From Aquirhabdus parva (GTDB taxonomy: Bacteria; Pseudomonadota; Gammaproteobacteria; Pseudomonadales; Moraxellaceae), in assembly GCF_003351745.1 (NCBI RefSeq), contig NZ_CP031222.1, positions 1,656,207 through 1,720,206 of the forward strand: 64,000 nt of DNA. Direction: 5' to 3'. The translations under genes and the position numbers were made by a program. Below, one piece after another: positions 29,201-36,874 of this stretch (position 1 is its first letter; each line of letters opens with the position of its first letter). The notes beneath the pieces are model-generated. The model ran no database searches. It was not told where the DNA came from and worked only from the letters and a program-made list of their open reading frames with translations.

Positions 29201-30369
29201 TCTCATCAGTTCATAGTGAAACGTATTATCGCAAATGGTTTGCAAACCAGATTCAGGAATCCAGCCTGCAAATCCTACGTGGGGTTTATGCCACCGTTTA
29301 TGCACCAACGTGGTATCGAATGCTGGGTGCTAAAGTAGGTCGTGATGCTGAGATTTCAACGGCTATGGGCGTTGTGCCAGACATGCTAACTCTTGGCGAT
29401 GAGAGCTTTATTGCCGATGCAGTGATGCTCGGTGATGAGGAAATCAGTGGAGGATGGATGATTCTAAAACCCACTGTTGTTGGCAACCGCAGTTTTGTCG
29501 GTAATGGCGCGTATGTCCCAGATGGTACGACAATTCCTGATGGGGTCTTGATTGGTGTGCAGTCTAAAGCGCCAGAGCATGCGATTAACGAAGGGGAAAC
29601 ATGGTTTGGATCACCGCCAATACGCCTCCCTGCTCGCGAGAAGATGACGGGTTTTACCGAAGGGTTAACATTTAAGCCGACCATATTGCGCCGTATTGCG
29701 CGGGGCTTCATCGAAGCAATGCGTATAGTGCTACCACTTGCGCTTACGATTGGTGTGGGTTACATGGTCGTACTCTCAGTCATTGAAACGACAGAAAATC
29801 AAGGGTGGACTGCTGGGTTTGCTATGCTGATTTTATGTGGACTGCTTTATGGGGTTGGCTGTTTTATTTTTGTTGGCTTGCTCAAATGGATTTTGATCGG
29901 GCGCTACAAACCTAAGTCTGTGCCGATGTGGACACTCTTTGTTTGGCTCAGTGAAGCGGTAACCAGTCTCCATGAGTCTGTCTCAGTCCCAAACTTCCTA
30001 AACTATTTACGCGGTACACCACTGTTGCCTTGGATGTTCCGCTTGATGGGTACAAAAATTGGTAAACAGGTCTATCTAGATACCACAGATATCACTGAAT
30101 ATGATTGCGTACAAATTGGTGATCATGTAGAAATGAATAGTTTCTGTGGACCACAGACGCATCTATTTGAAGACCGAATCATGAAGATTGGGCACGTCAT
30201 CATCGGTGATCGGGTTTCGGTGAGTGCGCGTAGTATTATTCTATATCATGCAGAAGTGGGCCATGATGCCTACCTCGGGCCTTTGACCTTGGTAATGAAG
30301 GGTGAGCAAATTCCGCCATCAAGCGCATGGACTGGGTCGCCTGCCGTACCATGGAGAAAGGCAGACTGA
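26299..30369 (+). CDS. Pls/PosA-type single-module peptide synthetase (cationic homopoly-amino-acid synthetase-like)
   Basis: The 1356-residue protein follows the layout of Streptomyces poly-epsilon-lysine synthetase. An adenylation domain carries [11 protein letters not shown] (186-196), [44 protein letters not shown] and [10 protein letters not shown] carrier domain carries GGHSLL with attachment Ser582. Then come three pairs of membrane segments (about 640-710, 885-965 and 1135-1195), each followed by a soluble domain rich in hexapeptide repeats (IGD, VGRDA, IGK types). There is no condensation or thioesterase domain. Aligned by hand to PheA, the pocket reads D232 M233 E236 H275 N295 G297 T319 V327 S328 K524; the acidic E236 suits a basic amino acid. 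The start is GTG with GGA upstream. The product is inferred, not shown. Confidence 0.88.
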   Translation: [1356 protein letters not shown]

Positions 30370-30389
30370 CCATACTTTTGTATATCTGA

Positions 30390-30415
30390 AGCCGTATGAG
30401 CAATCTCATACGGCT
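30390..30415. terminator. Hairpin between synthetase and GT4-like gene
   Basis: Perfect 11-bp arms AGCCGTATGAG (30390-30400) and CTCATACGGCT (30405-30415) surround the loop CAAT. It lies between two convergent genes and is probably a shared terminator, although neither strand has a proper T-run. Confidence 0.65.
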
Positions 30416-30435
30416 CTTCAAGATTTAAGGAAATG

Positions 30436-31857
30436 CTATTCTTTTTCTTCAACTGCTATTATTTCTAATAAATTCACGTCCAGACTTGAATCTGCGTAGA
30501 CCCAGACGCGTACCTCCAACTCAGAAACTGCGTCATCGAGTAAAAGTGGCATATCCAGAATTAAGTTACTGTCTTCAATTTTAATCAATGGGTAACTGTC
30601 AATAATAACGACCCTATCTTTGTTAATTGTCACTTGTGCGAAAGCATGAAATTCACCGCCTAATGACCTAATTTCACCATAAAGTTTAACGCGATATTGC
30701 CCAGCCTCAAGGGGGGTATATGGGCCATGAACAAGGAATCCTTGTACGCCAGTTGTACGAATGGCTGTACCGGACTTTTTGCCAACCTGAGTCGCCAAGC
30801 GAATATCTGCACCATCAAAGCGAGAAATCGAATTTGAGTTATCGTATGTCTCATAGAGTGTCATCGTTGCCTCTGAAACAGTCGCTGCAAGCAGCGCATC
30901 ATCATGTGCCGAGTCGATAAGCTCAGGTTTCCACGCTTGAATGACATCGTTATATAATCCTTCCCACTGCTGAATGACCGAATCCAGTCCGACTTTTTTT
31001 CGCAATGTCGATGATACTTCCGTAATAGTCTTAGCATCATATTGTTCAAGCGCATGCAGCATCGATTCCGTACGAATGGTGTGCTCAACAACTTTACGAC
31101 ATCCCATAAAACTGTCTGGCCAATCTTGAAGCAGCTCAGATGACAGTATCCCACCAAAGCCATTATGGTCGGTTAAAATGACCATTGCTCCTGTGGCAGA
31201 TGCTTCAATGGCACTGCGTGAAAAAGCAAATACGACATCTGCTTCCAGAAACCTTTCGGGCAAATTGGTGGCTATTTTTCCGACTCCACTGCCTACAGCA
31301 TCAACTTCAATTCCCCGAAGTTTGCATGCTTTTTCAATCTCAGGCACAAAGTCTGCGATATGTTTTGTCACGATCAATGCTTTAGAGGGTTTTTTTGCGA
31401 TCTTCTGTCGTAAGGGAAATTTTGTGAGATCGACACCATTAGCAATGATTTGAATTTTTGATTCGGGCACACCATCTACGATCATTCGGTCACGGCATAC
31501 GGCATCAATAGCAACGTACCCTCCTATCCGATTTAAGAGCGGTGGTGGCGAATCGTATGGAGAAACGGAGTCATGGCAAACAAAAACTGCTGGAGTTTTT
31601 GGAAAACGGATTAAAGCGGCGATCAAAGCGACATTATGATGACCATGAATAATATCGGGAACAAAACCGATTTTCCCGATTTGGTTTGTGACGGGGATGC
31701 CCAGCGTTCTGGCAATTCTTGCGGTTGCACCGAGCATAGGACTAAAGATTGCAACACGATGTCCCCTAGATTTTAGGGCATATGCAAGTTCGACCGTCGC
31801 AACTTCCGTACCGGAGCGCCCAGATAAAATGATGTTTGTAATTAAAATCGAAAGCAT
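30436..31857 (-). CDS. GT4-like glycosyltransferase with C-terminal beta-rich domain, copy 1
   Basis: The N-terminal 300 residues look like a GT-B (GT4-like) glycosyltransferase. They start ILSGRSGTEVATVELAYAL, a family-like loop for the acceptor domain, then HGHHNVALIAAL, FVCHDS and a donor-domain segment around VFAFSRSAIEASATGAMVI, which resembles the E-x7-E region in weakened form. From about residue 330 is a 140-residue domain of beta strands (GPYTPLEAGQYRVKLYGEI and a strand-rich end) that looks like a jelly-roll or carbohydrate-binding fold. I do not recognise it by name. A close paralogue follows at 32098. The donor and acceptor are unknown, and no other glycan genes are near. Confidence 0.65.
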   Translation of the reverse strand: MLSILITNIILSGRSGTEVATVELAYALKSRGHRVAIFSPMLGATARIARTLGIPVTNQIGKIGFVPDIIHGHHNVALIAALIRFPKTPAVFVCHDSVSPYDSPPPLLNRIGGYVAIDAVCRDRMIVDGVPESKIQIIANGVDLTKFPLRQKIAKKPSKALIVTKHIADFVPEIEKACKLRGIEVDAVGSGVGKIATNLPERFLEADVVFAFSRSAIEASATGAMVILTDHNGFGGILSSELLQDWPDSFMGCRKVVEHTIRTESMLHALEQYDAKTITEVSSTLRKKVGLDSVIQQWEGLYNDVIQAWKPELIDSAHDDALLAATVSEATMTLYETYDNSNSISRFDGADIRLATQVGKKSGTAIRTTGVQGFLVHGPYTPLEAGQYRVKLYGEIRSLGGEFHAFAQVTINKDRVVIIDSYPLIKIEDSNLILDMPLLLDDAVSELEVRVWVYADSSLDVNLLEIIAVEEKE

Positions 31858-31997
31858 AGGTCTTATTCCCCCAAGTTTTATTATATAAAGCTGAGTTTTA
31901 GATGATGATTATTAGAAATAAAACAAAACTTTATAGGTTTTATAACTCTAGACTATTGGAAAAGCAACTGAATACACTGAAAATTTGTAGCTATTAC

Positions 31998-32034
31998 TTT
32001 TAATTTTCCATGAAGGTGTCATGGAAAATTAAAA
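31998..32034. terminator. Perfect 16-bp inverted repeat between the two GT4-like genes
   Basis: Arms TTTTAATTTTCCATGA (31998-32013) and TCATGGAAAATTAAAA (32019-32034) are exactly complementary around the loop AGGTG. It lies 64 bp after the end of copy 2 and acts as a terminator in either direction. The two paralogues are therefore probably separate transcription units. Confidence 0.8.
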
Positions 32035-32097
32035 TCGAATAATTATTAAAAGGTGGATATTATGATGTAGAAAATAAACTACGGAGAATTTTTGTAG

Positions 32098-33555
32098 TTA
32101 GGCAATATATTGATTTAAATTGAATTCGCTTTCCTGTAACTCATGATCAACAGGAGAAATTTCTATTGAGTACACTTCTAGGCGAGAATCAGCTGAAACA
32201 TTGATTCTAATTTCGATATCAGTCGCAGATTCATTCAAATAAAGTGGGATATCTACAATTAGATCACTACTCGGTACATGACTAAGCGGAACTTTTATTA
32301 ATTTTTTCATCCCTCTTTCTATCGTAACATCAACATAGTCCTGTTCATTTAAAAAGGTTATATTGCCGAAAATTTTAACTCGGTAATAACCATTTTTTAG
32401 AGGGATGTACGGACCAAATAAAAGAAAACCTGCTACCCCAGTTGTTGTAAGGGCTGATTTGGTTTTTTTTCCAACTAAGGTTTTCAAGCGAGGATTGGCT
32501 GCATCAAAACGATAAACTGCGTAACGCTCCATATCATCATCAGAATACTTCTCAGCTACGTTGAATGTCATGTGTGCAACATAAGATGCAAGCAAGGCAT
32601 CGTCATGTGCAGGATTGACAAGACGTTTAGGTGAAGAAATTACCTCCTCATATAATGTTTCCCATTTTAGTGCTAATGCATTAAGGTCAACTTTTTCTCG
32701 CACTATATATGATATTTTTTTGAGCTCTTCGACGTTATAACTATCTAACGCTGTAAGGATATCTTCAGAACTAACATGTTTATTTAAAAAGTGTCGGCGA
32801 CCTAAATTACAATTTGGCCATTCTTCAATCATGTTCGATGAGAGAATGCCCCCATAACCGCTTCCATCAGTCATGATAACCATTGCGCCTGTTGCAGCCG
32901 CCTCAATTGCACTTCTTGAGTAGCCGAAGACAACATCAGCTTTTTGAAATCGAATCGCTAAATCATCAACAACTTTTCCGACACCAACACCGACAACACT
33001 AAGCTCAATCCCTCTAAGATCACATGCTTTTTTTATTTCAGCAACATAATCGGTATTCAGTTTGGTTACAACTAATGCTGATTTGGGGGTGATCGCATAA
33101 TCTATTCGAGGCTTAAATAAGTCTAGATTTACTGCATTAGCTATAATTTGAATTTTTGTGTCAGGAACACCGTCTAATACCATTCGATCGCGGCATGCAT
33201 GGTCGATAGCTATATAAGCACCAATTCGGCTTACTAACGGGGGGGCAGCATCATAAGGGGTTGATGAATCATGGCACACAAATATGGCCGGGGTTTTTGG
33301 AAAGCGGATCAATGCAACTGTTAATGCTGTATTATGATGTCCATGAATAATATCTGGTACGAAGCCGATCGACTCAATTCGATTAGTAACAGGTATCCCT
33401 AGAACTCTTGCCCTATGTGCAGTAGGTCCTAGTGATGGACTATATATCGCTACACGATGCCCTCGACCCTTTAAGGCATATGCTAGCTCTACTGTAGCAA
33501 TCTCCGTCCCGGACCTCTCTGCTAAAATGAGATTTGTCATCAAAATAGATGCCAT
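32098..33555 (-). CDS. GT4-like glycosyltransferase with C-terminal beta-rich domain, copy 2
   Basis: This is a full-length paralogue of the gene at 30436-31857, with the same two-domain plan. The opening ILAERSGTEIATVELAYAL, HGHHNTALTVALIRFPKTP, FVCHDSSTPYDAAPPL and VFGYSRSAIEAAATGAMVI match almost block for block. The C-terminal domain again contains GPYIPLKNGYYRVKIFGNI and ends in beta strands. The 485-residue product has a slightly longer tail than copy 1 (473). Its surroundings and codons look more A/T-rich than the housekeeping genes, which could mean a later arrival or relaxed selection. The function remains open: glycosyltransferase is inferred from the fold-like motifs. Confidence 0.65.
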   Translation of the reverse strand: MASILMTNLILAERSGTEIATVELAYALKGRGHRVAIYSPSLGPTAHRARVLGIPVTNRIESIGFVPDIIHGHHNTALTVALIRFPKTPAIFVCHDSSTPYDAAPPLVSRIGAYIAIDHACRDRMVLDGVPDTKIQIIANAVNLDLFKPRIDYAITPKSALVVTKLNTDYVAEIKKACDLRGIELSVVGVGVGKVVDDLAIRFQKADVVFGYSRSAIEAAATGAMVIMTDGSGYGGILSSNMIEEWPNCNLGRRHFLNKHVSSEDILTALDSYNVEELKKISYIVREKVDLNALALKWETLYEEVISSPKRLVNPAHDDALLASYVAHMTFNVAEKYSDDDMERYAVYRFDAANPRLKTLVGKKTKSALTTTGVAGFLLFGPYIPLKNGYYRVKIFGNITFLNEQDYVDVTIERGMKKLIKVPLSHVPSSDLIVDIPLYLNESATDIEIRINVSADSRLEVYSIEISPVDHELQESEFNLNQYIA

Positions 33556-34041
33556 GAAATCCTTCCCTGTTTTATATTACTCAATCCACTAAGCCAAGCA
33601 TGCTAAGTTTTAATCTACTTAGGTACAACTCAGACTGTTTATTATAGATTCGAATAAAAGTGTGCACGTTTTTTTGTTTGCGTACTGGCTCACATAAATT
33701 CGGGTATTTACTATCTAATTAGTGACCTAAACACACAATTTGTTCATAGCGAAACAATTATTGCTTATCAACGACCCATCAATTTATTAAGTTCATATGT
33801 ATTCATAAAAGCGTTGCTACAACCAATCTGAATAAATCAGTTGCATTTTGATACGACTCTGTATTGAGTGAGAATGATGATGTATGGTACTGTACTGTAC
33901 AGTACGATAATGAGTGTATTAAGGGAGCACATTCAAAATATACTCATTCATGCTTTATCAATACACGAAATTCAGCAAAATACTGCAAGTTTTGAGATGA
34001 CTAGGCTGGACATTTTTTGTCAATAACCCATGGAATTCATA
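33556..34041. promoter_or_regulatory. Divergent region between GT4-like copy 2 and the TetR gene
   Basis: This is a 486-bp A/T-rich gap without a recognisable gene. It must contain promoters for both neighbours. The notable element is the palindrome at 33892-33905, described separately. Confidence 0.5.
33892..33905. promoter_or_regulatory. Candidate TetR-type operator
   Basis: GTACTGTACAGTAC is a perfect 14-bp palindrome, preceded by another TACTGTAC copy in the same phase. It sits immediately before GATAAT (33906-33911), a possible -10 element, so bound repressor would cover the -35/-10 spacer. It lies about 135 bp upstream of the TetR-family gene, which suggests autoregulation. Confidence 0.5.
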
Positions 34042-34725
34042 ATGCCCGATACAATCGAAAACACGCAAATCCACTCTATCGCAGATACGATGCCTAATTT
34101 ACCGCAGACAAAACGTGGGATTGATCGACGCGAGGCATTACTGGCAGCGGCAGATGAGTTGTTTTTGCAGCATGGTTTTGACGGTGTCAGTTTAGACAGT
34201 TTAGTTGCGCATGTTGGTGGCTCTAAAGCATCGATTTATCAGTATTTTGGTTGCAAAAAAGGTTTATTAGTTGCTCTGGTTCAACGGCGGCATGAACGTT
34301 TCTTCGGTGAAAATGCCTTACCTACAGAACTTGGTACATCAAGTGTGCGCGAAGTTCTTATAGATACCGCGCTGAAGCTATACAATGCTGTTATTCAGCC
34401 AGATAAAATCGCATTCATGCGTTTAATTGTTCGTGAATCACAGCGCGATCCAGAAATTGGTCGTATTGCTTATGAACTTGGACCTGCACGCGGACAGTCC
34501 ACAATGGCTAAGATATTAATGGATGCTGATGCACGTGGAGATATTTATTGTCCACACCCTTTTGAATCGACTGTTATGTTTGGCGGTTTCTTGCAGCATA
34601 TTAAGTGGCGAATACTGATCGGGCTCCCACCATTAGAAGAAAATGTAAGTGTTGATGATTTTTTTGAATTTTTTATTGATCGTTTTTTGGCAGCACATCA
34701 CCCTAGCCATAGACCAGTTCATTAA
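34042..34725 (+). CDS. TetR/AcrR-family transcriptional regulator
   Basis: The N-terminal helix-turn-helix is typical: RREALLAAADELFLQHGFDGVSLDSLVAHVGGSKASIYQYFGCKKGLL spans its core (written here as one domain of about residues 30-75), with SKASIYQYF as the recognition helix. The C-terminal half is an all-helical ligand-binding and dimerisation domain of the AefR-like type (MRLIVRESQRDPEI). ATG 34042 is preferred over ATG 34030 because GGAA lies 8 bases upstream. A 20-residue disordered N-terminal arm precedes the DNA-binding domain. The ligand and targets are unknown. The palindrome upstream suggests it controls itself and perhaps the divergent GT4-like gene. Confidence 0.9.
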   Translation: MPDTIENTQIHSIADTMPNLPQTKRGIDRREALLAAADELFLQHGFDGVSLDSLVAHVGGSKASIYQYFGCKKGLLVALVQRRHERFFGENALPTELGTSSVREVLIDTALKLYNAVIQPDKIAFMRLIVRESQRDPEIGRIAYELGPARGQSTMAKILMDADARGDIYCPHPFESTVMFGGFLQHIKWRILIGLPPLEENVSVDDFFEFFIDRFLAAHHPSHRPVH

Positions 34726-35065
34726 CAATTCACGTTATTTATCTCATTTTGCAGCTAAGAGGTAATTGACACCCGTTCAAAAAGCCTCACTTTGTGTCCC
34801 CATATTTAAAAATATCTGTCATGGCTTCTATGACTAAATCAATAAGATGAACTTGCGCGTAGGTCGTAAGCGCAAGTATTTCTCCCTGCCCTTCATATTT
34901 ATCAAGTATAATCTCTGGTTTTTCTAATCTTTGGCGTATGGAAGTGCGGTTATTGCTTACATATATGCTTAAGTGAAGATTGGATTAGGCCATCTCACGT
35001 TTTTAGAAAATGAACGAATAATAGAATTGCGAGAAGTTTTTTTTGCAACAATTCGCGGAGTTAGC
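34726..35065. promoter_or_regulatory. Region between tetR-family gene and argF, with hairpin
   Basis: Perfect 8-bp arms ACTTGCGC (34851-34858) and GCGCAAGT (34870-34877) enclose an 11-base loop. The hairpin could end the regulator transcript, although it lacks a T-run. The rest is A/T-rich and contains no gene. The argF promoter should lie between 34880 and 35040; no pair stands out clearly. Confidence 0.4.
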
Positions 35066-35995
35066 ATGTTGCGGTTAGCCAGTCAGCCTCCACGGCACTT
35101 TTTAAGTTTACTCGATACTACACCCGAGGAACTGCATAATATTTTAGATCGGGCAATCGAGCTTAAAGCATTGCATCGTCAGGGTTTATTGCATCAGCCC
35201 TTTCATGGTCGTGTACTTGGGATGATTTTTGAAAAATCCAGTACACGCACACGGATATCTTTTGAAGCTGGCATGAGTCAGCTTGGAGGAAGTGCGATTT
35301 TTTTGTCACCACGTGATACTCAACTGGGCCGTGGTGAACCGATCGAAGACTCTGCACGGGTTATTTCGCGGATGGTTGATATCGTGATGATTCGTACTTT
35401 TGCGCATGAAACCGTTGAACGTTTTGCCGCCTATTCACGTGTGCCTGTGATCAATGGACTCACTGATGATCACCACCCGTGTCAGCTTTTGGCCGACTTG
35501 CAAACCTATAAAGAAATGCGTGGTGACTTTGCTGGGAAGACCTTCGCCTGGATCGGTGATGGTAACAACATGTGTAACTCTTATATCCATGCGGCACATC
35601 AATTAGGATTCAAGTTAAAGATTGCTTCGCCATACGGGTTTGAACCGGATCCTGCACTGTTATTTGAATACGCACATTGTGCCGAGCTAGTCTCGTCGAG
35701 TGAAGCTGCAGCTGAAGGCGCACATCTCGTTGCAACCGACGTCTGGACCAGTATGGGGCAAGAAGCTGAACAAAATATTCGTAAGCGTCGATTTGCAACT
35801 TATCAAATCACTCCTCGATTACTCGATTTAGCGGCAGATGATGTCCTGTTTATGCATTGTTTACCAGCGCATCGCGGTGAAGAGATTTCCGAAGATATGC
35901 TTGATGATCCGCGTGCGGTCGTATGGGATGAGGCTGAAAATCGTTTACACGCCCAAAAAGCGCTTATGGAGTTTTTATTAAGACCGGCTGTTTAA
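35066..35995 (+). CDS. argF: Ornithine carbamoyltransferase
   Basis: ArgF makes citrulline from ornithine and carbamoyl phosphate in arginine synthesis. The signatures are complete: [18 protein letters not shown] (carbamoyl phosphate site), [36 protein letters not shown], and the ornithine-loop and catalytic [12 protein letters not shown]. The start ATG 35066 gives 309 residues, the normal length. It has GGAG 5 bases upstream, whereas the longer reading from 34973 adds residues unlike any ArgF. It is a single gene, followed after 67 bp by a DedA gene. Confidence 0.96.
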   Translation: MLRLASQPPRHFLSLLDTTPEELHNILDRAIELKALHRQGLLHQPFHGRVLGMIFEKSSTRTRISFEAGMSQLGGSAIFLSPRDTQLGRGEPIEDSARVISRMVDIVMIRTFAHETVERFAAYSRVPVINGLTDDHHPCQLLADLQTYKEMRGDFAGKTFAWIGDGNNMCNSYIHAAHQLGFKLKIASPYGFEPDPALLFEYAHCAELVSSSEAAAEGAHLVATDVWTSMGQEAEQNIRKRRFATYQITPRLLDLAADDVLFMHCLPAHRGEEISEDMLDDPRAVVWDEAENRLHAQKALMEFLLRPAV

Positions 35996-36062
35996 TGCAC
36001 TCAATACTGTCATTAAAGACAGGTTATTGTGTGTAAATAAGAACAACTGGAAAAACTAAATT

Positions 36063-36701
36063 ATGATAATTCCTTCTTTTATCAATGAAATCATCAATCA
36101 TGGTGCTTTAGGCGCGACGATTGGGATTATCTTTTTTTGTTATATTCAGGAGGATGCGGGTCTCATTTTGTCAGCAACACTTGCTTCAACAGGTGTTGTT
36201 CCGCCTTTCTATGCGTGGGCTGGTGCATTCTTTGGAATCTGCACCGGTGATCTGACAATATATTTGATTGCCAGAATACTGCGCAAACCCATGGGAAATA
36301 TACAATTTAATAGTGATGCTGCAATTTCAAACAAAGAATTGTTTATGTGTCGCTTTGTCCCTGGTTTGCGCACTGTGGCATATGCTTGGTGTGGAATCAA
36401 TCGCATGCCAATTTGGCGTTTTGGCCAAGTCATTTTTTGGTCGGGTATCGTATGGACGGGTACCGTTTTCAGCTTAATTTACTGGGTAGGTGTACAACTA
36501 GGTGATCTTCCGATTTATTGGAAGCTTTTACCCGTTGCGTTGGTTATTGGTTTAATTTTATGGTGGCGACGTCATTGGCATCCAGCTTTCTTAAATAAAA
36601 AAATAGATGAAGATGTTCAAAAGACTATTCATGACAGTAGCGATATTATTTTACCGACTCGTGAACAAAATAATCTCGCAAAAAATGAGCCGAAAGAATA
36701 A
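36063..36701 (+). CDS. DedA-family (VTT domain) membrane protein
   Basis: This is a 212-residue inner-membrane protein with the DedA/SNARE-associated core: an acidic re-entrant segment (YIQEDAGLILSA), GICTGDLTIYLIAR and the conserved RFVPGLRTVAYAWCG. At least four hydrophobic segments are visible, and the hydrophilic tail is cytoplasmic. DedA proteins are linked to proton-motive-force-dependent lipid scrambling and undecaprenyl-phosphate or phosphatidylethanolamine flipping. Which lipid this one moves cannot be told. It follows argF by 67 bp. Confidence 0.88.
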   Translation: MIIPSFINEIINHGALGATIGIIFFCYIQEDAGLILSATLASTGVVPPFYAWAGAFFGICTGDLTIYLIARILRKPMGNIQFNSDAAISNKELFMCRFVPGLRTVAYAWCGINRMPIWRFGQVIFWSGIVWTGTVFSLIYWVGVQLGDLPIYWKLLPVALVIGLILWWRRHWHPAFLNKKIDEDVQKTIHDSSDIILPTREQNNLAKNEPKE

Positions 36702-36791
36702 GGGAAACAATTTTAAGAGTGCTAATTAAAGTACCAAACATTGAACATTTAGCCTTAGTAATAAAAAACGAGTTCCTTTCGATTATAGCTC

Positions 36792-36839
36792 AATCAAAAA
36801 TCTAGATTGAGTTGCCTTTCCCCAATCTAGATTTTGATT
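36792..36839. repeat. Long inverted repeat between dedA and tamB
   Basis: The left arm AATCAAAAATCTAGATTG (36792-36809) pairs with CAATCTAGATTTTGATT (36823-36839) along 17 pairs with one bulged A; the loop is 13 bases. It lies between convergent genes and is probably a bidirectional terminator. Each arm contains the palindrome TCTAGA, so cruciform or mobile-repeat origins are alternatives. Confidence 0.6.
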
Positions 36840-36874
36840 CATAATTTTTTTGTCTCGCAAATCAGATGTAACAT

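Noticed and set aside
29298-29711. 137-codon open frame on the minus strand inside the synthetase gene
   Set aside because: It lies wholly antisense to a conserved hexapeptide-repeat domain, with no motifs and no start signal.
34851-34877. Hairpin upstream of argF as a possible riboswitch or tRNA fragment
   Set aside because: Only an 8-bp stem with a plain loop; no conserved riboswitch core, no cloverleaf, and no CCA end. Recorded as a hairpin only.
34973-35065. N-terminal extension of ornithine carbamoyltransferase
   Set aside because: The extra residues do not resemble the family; GGAG just before ATG 35066 gives the normal 309-residue length.
36792-36839. Palindrome between dedA and tamB as a transposon end
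   Set aside because: There is no transposase gene, no target-site duplication seen, and a position between convergent genes best fits termination.
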